Positions 6,253-11,352 of a stretch of DNA of 11,352 nucleotides are shown here, in pieces. The notes below the pieces were generated by a model. That model had not been told where the DNA came from. It ran no database searches and saw nothing but the letters and a program-made list of their open reading frames with translations. Within the stretch, counting starts at the first letter, position 1, and the number at the start of each line of letters is the position of its first letter. Source of the DNA: an uncultured Lachnospiraceae bacterium (GTDB taxonomy: Bacteria; Bacillota; Clostridia; Lachnospirales; Lachnospiraceae); the NCBI GenBank assembly GCA_910584115.1, contig CAJTYN010000095.1, positions 1-11,352 on the forward strand. The letters are read 5' to 3'. The translations under genes were made by a program, and so were the position numbers.

Positions 6253-6430
6253 CTCCGCTATCTCTTTCGGGTATGACCCTCTCGATATCATCGATCGTTA
6301 CGTCGATCGTCTCCCAATCCTCTGGCGAACTCCCCACGTCTACAATAAATGCTTGGTTGTCAAACGCCTCCACAACTGCTGCCACTCTGCCATCTCTTAG
6401 CAAGACCGTATCATATTGTTTTACGACCAT
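6245..6430 (-). CDS. Small DUF4926-like protein, candidate immunity partner of the MuF toxin domain
   Basis: This 61-aa protein starts with VVKQYDTVLLRDGRVAAVVE, continues through a Val/Ile-alternating strand pattern and a GSSPEDWETIDV segment, and ends in an acidic tail. The opening resembles the small beta-barrel proteins grouped as DUF4926 (D-x-V-x-L followed by a G-x-x-x-x-V-V-E strand), from memory. There is no signal peptide or membrane segment, so it is likely cytoplasmic. It begins one base after the MuF stop codon, and its binding site (GAGGTGA) lies in the last MuF codons, so the two should be translationally coupled. Small proteins of this kind are often found beside DUF6883-type domains. 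That pairing, and the position directly after a toxin-like C-terminus, suggest immunity. I infer this role and see no direct proof of it. Confidence 0.7.
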   Translation of the reverse strand: MVVKQYDTVLLRDGRVAAVVEAFDNQAFIVDVGSSPEDWETIDVTIDDIERVIPERDSGDV

Positions 6431-6431
6431 G

Positions 6432-8009
6432 TCATCTCACCTCTTTTATATATGCACTCGTCATACTCACGGATCCGTCTGGCTTCTGTATCCACCCAAC
6501 GACAACGTTTGCCGGCATCCCTTTCTTTCCGTACAGCACCATCTTCTGTTCATATCTGGTACCGAATCCATCTTTGTTCTTTACCCGCACAGGATATTTA
6601 GACGCCCCCAGACTCAGTTCTTTCTGCAGTTCCTCCCAGTTATTTATGTCATAGCCCAGGCGGCTCGTAAACGCTCTTCCTTTCGCCAGCCCCTCTTCAT
6701 TAGTCCCGCCCAAAAGATATCTTGTAAATTTCGCTTCCGGCAGGATGACATCTTCAGCACCAGGCAGTCCTGACTCCGGGTGATCCAGTAGCTTTTTACG
6801 GCGCTGATGATCCAGCTTTACGAGCCGCCACTTCTCAGGTTCAGTATACTTCATATCCTGGAAGCCGTCCAGCGTCTTGGGGACATTTTCCCGTCCCAGC
6901 ACTTTTTTATAACTCTCGTACTGGGCTATGTCCGCAGACCGGGCCTTGGTCTTCTTCTCCTTGTACTCTGCGTCCGGGTTACCCTTCACATACTTGTCGT
7001 ACCATTCCTGATAGGTCATGGTCATGGGCACCAGCATATCCTTCCCGGTGATGGGGTCGCGCGCCCGGCGTTTCAGGTCTCTAGCCAGCTCATCAGGGAT
7101 CACGCTCACTGTCGTACACCGGCACCACGGATGCATGGGCGGGCAGTTCACACCGTCCTGCCGGTCCTTAACGGGGAAGACTTTCCTGTCCAGGGGCCGG
7201 CAGCACCCTTCGCAGGTCTTCAGGTCCAGCGTGGCGAGATAACGGTACTCCTCGACGCCCATCTCCTCGTATGCCTTGAAGTTGAGCTCCTTCGCCATCT
7301 GGGCGCTCTCTGTCCAGACCAGGCGCCTGGCATTGCTGGCCCCGCGGGCGAACTCAGCATTGATGATCTCCGCCGCTTCCCGGTTCGTCCGGCCCGTCAG
7401 CAGGTTGACCATCAGTTCTCCCTTCACCCGGTCCGCTACGACCTGGGTATTTCCCCAGATCCTCTCAGAATAGTCCTTACCCGACCAACGTGAGCGCAGC
7501 GCCTGATCGATCGTCTCGGCACTCACGGCACTGAAGCTGAATGCCGCGTTCACCCTCTGCTGGACATCGAAGACAGTATGATAGTAGGACTTCTGGGCCA
7601 GCTCGATGTAATGGGCTGTGCTAATCCGTCTCTCCTGGTCATATATCCCGGCCATGATCCGGTCGACCTGCTCCTGCAGCTGCACGAGCCTCTCCAGCCG
7701 CGCCGCATATGCCGGCGCTTCCAGCATGGCGAGTAACACTCTCTCATCCTCGCTCCCCGCGGCCAGTCTCAGCTTCAGCTCATCCAGGGAAGCCTCATCC
7801 TGCATGGTGCCCAGCAGGCGCAGGGCCTCAGTCTCGCTCAGATGATGTTTCCTCCTGTACCGGTCGAAGATCCTATCAAGGCCCTCATCCAGGTACTGAG
7901 AGGCCCTTGCGTACAGGACGGAAATCTGATCTGCCGTCTTGTCCGCGTCCTCCATGTACTCATACATATCCTGGGCCTGCCTGCGCTCCCAGTAGCCCGG
8001 ACTACTCAT
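6432..8009 (-). CDS. MuF/SPP1 gp7-type minor head protein with C-terminal toxin-like domain
   Basis: This 525-aa protein has three parts. Residues 1-190 are a helical N-terminal region (WERRQAQDMYEYMEDADKT and following). Residues about 195-305 are the phage Mu F / SPP1 gp7 head morphogenesis domain, ending in a Cys/His cluster: CEGCC at 266-270 and NCPPMHPWCRC at 288-298, probably metal-binding. A linker follows with MTYQEWYDKYV (331-341) and YESYKKVLGRENVPKTL (364-380), which looks like the pre-toxin segment of Firmicutes MuF proteins. Residues about 417-525 form an extra domain (LPEAKFTRYLLGG, RLGYDINNWEELQKEL, GTRYEQKMVLYG, TSAYI) that resembles DUF6883 of polymorphic toxins from memory. 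MuF proteins enter the prohead with the portal, and MuF-linked toxins are a recognised class in temperate phages. Toxin activity here is inferred. The start at 8009 has a strong GAAGGAGGAGG binding site and overlaps the portal end. Confidence 0.88.
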   Translation of the reverse strand: MSSPGYWERRQAQDMYEYMEDADKTADQISVLYARASQYLDEGLDRIFDRYRRKHHLSETEALRLLGTMQDEASLDELKLRLAAGSEDERVLLAMLEAPAYAARLERLVQLQEQVDRIMAGIYDQERRISTAHYIELAQKSYYHTVFDVQQRVNAAFSFSAVSAETIDQALRSRWSGKDYSERIWGNTQVVADRVKGELMVNLLTGRTNREAAEIINAEFARGASNARRLVWTESAQMAKELNFKAYEEMGVEEYRYLATLDLKTCEGCCRPLDRKVFPVKDRQDGVNCPPMHPWCRCTTVSVIPDELARDLKRRARDPITGKDMLVPMTMTYQEWYDKYVKGNPDAEYKEKKTKARSADIAQYESYKKVLGRENVPKTLDGFQDMKYTEPEKWRLVKLDHQRRKKLLDHPESGLPGAEDVILPEAKFTRYLLGGTNEEGLAKGRAFTSRLGYDINNWEELQKELSLGASKYPVRVKNKDGFGTRYEQKMVLYGKKGMPANVVVGWIQKPDGSVSMTSAYIKEVR

Positions 8010-9417
8010 CCTCCTCCTTCTTCAGCTCCGCGTCATCGTCTCCCTCATCAGGCGGCGGGGTGTTCTGTTGGAGGCCGAACATCTCCTGCTGCTGTCTCGC
8101 TGCCTCCTGGGCTTCCCGTTCGACTGTCTCCAGTTCCTCGTCCGGGTCCTCGACGAACGGGATCTGGGACAGGAGTGTCTTCTTCCCGACCTTCCCCCAG
8201 AGGTTCGCCACGATCTGGCTGATCTCCAGGAGGTTCTTCGGCATCGCCCGGGTGAACGTGGGCGTGATCCCGGATACATCCACCGATATGGCTTTATTGG
8301 AGAGGAAATTAGCAAAGATACGTAGGCGCTTTCTCAGCCCCTTCTTGTAATACCTGGTCTTTATCTTCGTGATGTTCTCCATCCCCAGCAGCTTGAACTC
8401 CATGGCCACGCCGGAAACATTCCCGCCGAATGACTCATCGGTCATGCAGGGGATGTGGCTGAACTTGTGGATGTCCTGCTCGATGGCTTTCTTTAGGATC
8501 TCTACTCCGGTCTCATCGAATGTCCGGGTCAGGTACTCAGCTTTCGCACCATCCGGTATCTCGAGTGTCTTATCCTGTTTCAGCAGTCTCAACATCGTCT
8601 TATGCCCTTCACCGTCACCATCCTCTCTTAGGTCTTCATCCGCGAGCAGGGTCCCGTAGATGGCGAGGATCGCGTCGATGAACTGCTCCTTATCCGTGAC
8701 GCGGTCTGACATCAGGGCGTTATATGCATCGATCAGAGGGATCTGCAGCTCATAATCGCCGATGGCCAGCTTGTTGTTCAGGTACTCCACCAACGGGATC
8801 TCTCCCATGTAATGGGGGACCGGCCCTTCCAGGATCCCCTGCGGGCCGTCGATATCCTGGATATCCGCCACATATTTATAGTTCCGCGTCAGTATCGTGG
8901 CCACATAGACGGGCGACGCCCTGTCCGTGGAGTCTATCTTTGCATAGTAATAGACTCCGAAGAGCTCATTTTCTTCGATGCTGTCATCGTAGACCATGAA
9001 CGTATTCTGGGGCGGCAGGTTCCTGACCTCCAGGACCGTGTCATCCTGCTTGGTGTAGATGTACTCATACGCCCGCCCATAGATGGACAGATCCAGGCCG
9101 TTGTCACCGTCCGCCTCATCGGCCCCGGATATCTCCAGAGCATCCGTCAGGGCGGTGATATCATCCTCACTCTTGTAGGTCACAGGATTGCCGATGAAAT
9201 AGGAGCTGGCCGTGTCCGCGATATCCTTCGCGTGGTTACACACCAGCCTGTTCTCCCGGTCCTGCTCCCCTAATATCTTATGCTGTCCGACATAATAATC
9301 CTTCAGTCTCTTCAGACGCTGCACGCATCTCCTGTGCTTCAGGATCAGGTGCCGGATGGCCTGCTTGTCGATGTCCAGCTCGTTGAAGTCCTCTGCTGGC
9401 ATGGTGAACCTATGCAT
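8002..9417 (-). CDS. Portal protein, SPP1 gp6-like
   Basis: This 471-aa protein forms the dodecameric ring at the capsid vertex through which DNA enters and leaves, and it nucleates head assembly. It fits the SPP1 gp6-type family (Phage_prot_Gp6). After an N-terminal helical region come DYYVGQHKIL (around residues 40-49), then NRLVCNHAKDIADTASSYF followed by GNPVTYKS, a hallmark stretch of these portals. Next comes the mixed wing/stem region containing NLPPQNTFMVYDD, and a C-terminal Gln/Glu-rich acidic tail (DEGDDDAELKKEEDE). A GTG at 9426 would add three residues, but the ribosome binding site fits the ATG at 9417 better. The gene sits between the large terminase and the MuF head protein and overlaps the latter by 8 bp, which is the classical packaging-portal-gp7 order. 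Confidence 0.93.
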   Translation of the reverse strand: MHRFTMPAEDFNELDIDKQAIRHLILKHRRCVQRLKRLKDYYVGQHKILGEQDRENRLVCNHAKDIADTASSYFIGNPVTYKSEDDITALTDALEISGADEADGDNGLDLSIYGRAYEYIYTKQDDTVLEVRNLPPQNTFMVYDDSIEENELFGVYYYAKIDSTDRASPVYVATILTRNYKYVADIQDIDGPQGILEGPVPHYMGEIPLVEYLNNKLAIGDYELQIPLIDAYNALMSDRVTDKEQFIDAILAIYGTLLADEDLREDGDGEGHKTMLRLLKQDKTLEIPDGAKAEYLTRTFDETGVEILKKAIEQDIHKFSHIPCMTDESFGGNVSGVAMEFKLLGMENITKIKTRYYKKGLRKRLRIFANFLSNKAISVDVSGITPTFTRAMPKNLLEISQIVANLWGKVGKKTLLSQIPFVEDPDEELETVEREAQEAARQQQEMFGLQQNTPPPDEGDDDAELKKEEDE

Positions 9418-9418
9418 A

Positions 9419-10756
9419 TCATTCACCTCTCTTCGTGAACCTGGCCGTATTGTTGCCGAGTATCGTATAGACGAAATACCTCACGGCATCCATCGCGTGA
9501 TCATACACTTTCAATGGCTTATCCTCTCCGCGCTCTGCCGCCTTCGCATCCCAGACGTAGGAAGCGAACTCCTTGATCGTGTTCACGCATGAGGCCGCGA
9601 ACACGATCTTATCCTGGTTCAGCTTTGTGCCGGTCAGCCGGATGCCGTCTGCTACATCGTTCTTGGCCTTGATGACCCGGATCCCGCGCTTCCGCAGTTC
9701 CGCGATGAAGGACGCCGCCGAAGGGTCTACGATGACCGCCCTTATCTGTACTCCGTCCAGCCACTCTTCCAAGGCATCGGCATACTCCGCATCAGTCTTC
9801 TGCTCATGCTCATCCCGGCCAGAATAGTAGTACTCCCGGATGCAGTACCATCTCCCGTCGACTCCTTTGTTCCACAGCAGGAATACGGTCGCGTTCTGGG
9901 TGCCATAGTCACAGCTCACGAACCTACCACCCTCTAGGAGCAGGTCGTTGAACTCCCTGACCTTCTTTACGTGGCGCTCTGGATCGAACATGTCGTAGAT
10001 GATCCCCTCCGCCATGCACCAGAGCCCCTTGATGTACCGTTTGTAGAACACTCCTGTGTACATCCCGCGGTATCGGGCCTTCACCTTTTCGGACAGGCTC
10101 AGGTTGTCGTCCATGGTGAAATGCAGGTAGAGCATATCTTTTAGCGTCTCACCCTTTCGACGTCGCCTGGCCGACTCCTCTCTCCCCAGATAGCCCGTTG
10201 ACTCCTCCATCCAGTTGACTTTGAACCAGTGATAGGGACCATCCGGATTGCAGTTGAACCAGAATTTAGAACCGTCTACAGAGCACCGTCCGGTCGCCTG
10301 GTTCACGAAGCTCTCCGGCATCAGGGCCACCTCATCAAAGAAGACCCCGGCCAGGGTGATCCCCTGGATGAGGTCCTGTGAGCTCTCGTCCTTCCCGCCG
10401 AATATGTAAAGATAATTCTCAATATCTCCTCTGGATACGACCACCAGGTTGTCCGCCCTATGGTCCACGACGCGGTAACCCCTGGACTTCAGCATCCGCT
10501 TGAGCTGTGTCAGTACGTTCCGGCGGAAGGAGCCGATCGTCTTCCCACACATGGCAAAGTTCTGGCTCTTGAAGTTGGACATGGCCCACATCACAAAAGA
10601 TAGGGACATGCTGACTGTCTTGCCTGACCGGATCGCCCCGTCCGCGATGATGCCGTCCATATCCCTCACCGGGGATCCGGGGCACCACCAGTCCAGGATC
10701 ATCCGCTGTTTTTTTGAAAAGGGCTGGAACTTAAATATCTGTATCTTTTTCTTCAT
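9419..10756 (-). CDS. terL: Terminase large subunit (ATPase and nuclease)
   Basis: This 445-aa protein is the motor that pumps DNA into the prohead and cuts the concatemer. It has a P-loop ATPase domain with Walker A GAIRSGKT at residues 40-47, Walker B VFFDE at 138-142 and a coupling motif FNCNP around 167-171. The C-terminal RNase H-like nuclease domain shows SCDYGTQNATV with acidic Asp283, VDPSAAS with Asp344 and HAMDAVRY with Asp423, the usual metal-binding triad. The length and motifs fit the PBSX XtmB/Terminase_6-type family. The ATG at 10756 lies inside the end of terS and has an AGGA-type binding site about nine bases upstream. The gene ends two bases before the preferred start of the portal gene. 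Confidence 0.96.
   Translation of the reverse strand: MKKKIQIFKFQPFSKKQRMILDWWCPGSPVRDMDGIIADGAIRSGKTVSMSLSFVMWAMSNFKSQNFAMCGKTIGSFRRNVLTQLKRMLKSRGYRVVDHRADNLVVVSRGDIENYLYIFGGKDESSQDLIQGITLAGVFFDEVALMPESFVNQATGRCSVDGSKFWFNCNPDGPYHWFKVNWMEESTGYLGREESARRRRKGETLKDMLYLHFTMDDNLSLSEKVKARYRGMYTGVFYKRYIKGLWCMAEGIIYDMFDPERHVKKVREFNDLLLEGGRFVSCDYGTQNATVFLLWNKGVDGRWYCIREYYYSGRDEHEQKTDAEYADALEEWLDGVQIRAVIVDPSAASFIAELRKRGIRVIKAKNDVADGIRLTGTKLNQDKIVFAASCVNTIKEFASYVWDAKAAERGEDKPLKVYDHAMDAVRYFVYTILGNNTARFTKRGE
9423..9430 (-). promoter_or_regulatory. Ribosome binding site that sets the portal start
   Basis: AGAGGTGA on the minus strand lies about five bases upstream of the ATG at 9417. It overlaps the alternative GTG at 9426, which makes the GTG a poor start. 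It is embedded in the last codons of the large terminase gene. Confidence 0.55.
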
Positions 10757-11352
10757 CTGCCCAGTCCTGCGCCGCCGTATCGCCCAGAGCTTCCAGGAAA
10801 CCGTCGTCAGCTATCTCTGTATCATCATCCAGCTGTGCCTTTGCCCGCATAACATCAATACGGGTCTTCTGCTCCTCAGAGACCAGCTCCCAGTCCTTAT
10901 GGACCATCTCATCATACTGCTTGATCAGGGACCGTAGCTCACTCTGGGCGCGGGCCTGGGCTTTCATGAACTCATTCTGCTTATCCCACGCCTGCTGGAC
11001 CTCCCATTTCTCTCCTATGACATTTCCGTTCTTCTTTTCTATCGTTTCAATGGTCTTGTCCTGCCGATCCTTCACGTAAGCGATCCGTTGCGCCCGTATG
11101 ATAGCTGCATATGCGATCTGTATCTGGTGCCAGAGCAGGTCGATAGGGTCCGCCCCTTCGATGGCGGAAAAGATCTCCTGGGTCTCTTCTGGGAGGTACT
11201 TACTGAAAAAACCATATCTCTCAGCGTTCTTATTCCCCGGAGGGCCGGTAGCGTTGTGGTTCCCCGGCTGCGCGCCCCTCTTCCTCTTTTCCGAACGTTC
11301 GCTTTTTTTATCCGAGCGTTCGCTATCCCATTTATGCGTACATTTCCATCTG
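10731..11352 (-). CDS. terS: Terminase small subunit, N-terminus cut by window edge
   Basis: This is the DNA-recognition subunit of the packaging motor, which binds the pac or cos site and recruits the large subunit. The frame is open from 11351 down to a TAA at 10731, giving about 206 visible residues without the start. A GTG at 11075 is internal and is not the true start, because conserved sequence continues upstream of it. Near the visible N-terminus the protein has a basic, Ser/Glu-rich linker (SERSDKKSERS), then the small-terminase signature GAQPGNHNATGPPGNKNAE followed by YGFFSKYLP, then a helical segment (LLWHQIQIAYAAIIRAQ). It ends in a long charged, probably coiled-coil and acidic tail. 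The missing N-terminus would normally hold a helix-turn-helix DNA-binding domain. Its 3' end overlaps the large terminase start by 26 bp, the expected order for a packaging operon. Confidence 0.85.
   Translation of the reverse strand, partial: RWKCTHKWDSERSDKKSERSEKRKRGAQPGNHNATGPPGNKNAERYGFFSKYLPEETQEIFSAIEGADPIDLLWHQIQIAYAAIIRAQRIAYVKDRQDKTIETIEKKNGNVIGEKWEVQQAWDKQNEFMKAQARAQSELRSLIKQYDEMVHKDWELVSEEQKTRIDVMRAKAQLDDDTEIADDGFLEALGDTAAQDWADEEKDTDI
11291..11324. repeat. Two 13-bp direct repeats with a palindromic core inside terS
   Basis: The 13-mer at 11291-11303 (ccgaacgttcgct) recurs at 11312-11324 with one mismatch, a 21-bp spacing or two helical turns. The first copy contains a perfect 10-bp palindrome, cgaacgttcg, at 11292-11301. 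The repeats encode the duplicated SERS tetrapeptide of the small terminase linker, so they may simply reflect protein repetition. Packaging sites of SPP1-type phages can lie inside the small terminase gene, so a recognition role is possible but unproven. Confidence 0.4.

Noticed and set aside
6253..6291. Longer start at 6291 for the membrane protein
   Set aside because: It would add 13 polar residues overlapping the upstream gene by 47 bp, while the ATG at 6252 gives a normal 8-bp coupled overlap.
6807..7493. Plus-strand 228-codon ORF opposite the MuF gene
   Set aside because: It is a shadow of the MuF coding frame, which has conserved Cys/His and linker motifs.
8022..8315. Minus-strand 97-codon ORF within the portal gene
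   Set aside because: It is an out-of-frame shadow of the portal C-terminus, and the Arg/Ser-rich composition is typical of such shadows.

Overview
The window is a block of morphogenesis genes from a tailed phage or prophage with a siphovirus-type (SPP1/HK97-like) head and tail plan. All real genes lie on the minus strand, so transcription runs from high to low coordinates. The protein families, the strong AGGAGG-type ribosome binding sites and the tight gene packing point to a Firmicutes host. A fairly GC-rich member of the Clostridia, such as a gut Lachnospiraceae or Oscillospiraceae species, is my best guess. I see no integrase, repressor, lysis gene, tRNA or host gene, so the sequence alone does not show whether this is an integrated prophage or a free phage.

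In transcription order: small terminase (cut by the right edge), large terminase, portal, MuF-type minor head protein, two small accessory genes, a 52-residue protein, a weak terminator-like hairpin, scaffold, major capsid protein, a Rho-N-domain head protein, head-tail connector, head-closure protein, HK97 gp10-like protein, tail terminator, major tail tube protein, tail assembly chaperone G with its -1 frameshift product GT, and the start of the tape measure protein (cut by the left edge). The terminase packages DNA through the portal into a shell of capsid protein built on the scaffold. The connector, closure and terminator proteins form the neck, and the tube protein polymerises around the tape measure with help from G and GT.

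The most interesting part is about 6019-6960. The MuF head protein (525 aa) carries a C-terminal extension that resembles a polymorphic-toxin/DUF6883-type domain. One base after its stop comes a 61-aa gene resembling DUF4926 proteins, followed by a small two-helix membrane protein that overlaps both neighbours. Hand counts show GC falling from about 66% in the MuF core to about 49% over the C-terminal domain and the 61-aa gene. This is the pattern expected of a swappable toxin-immunity cassette attached to a virion protein. The toxin activity and the immunity role are inferences.

A second notable feature is a run of seven U residues placed in the correct phase for -1 ribosomal frameshifting in the tail chaperone gene. 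The new frame stays open through the downstream ORF, which gives a 275-residue GT protein. The long plus-strand ORFs are antisense shadows of these genes.
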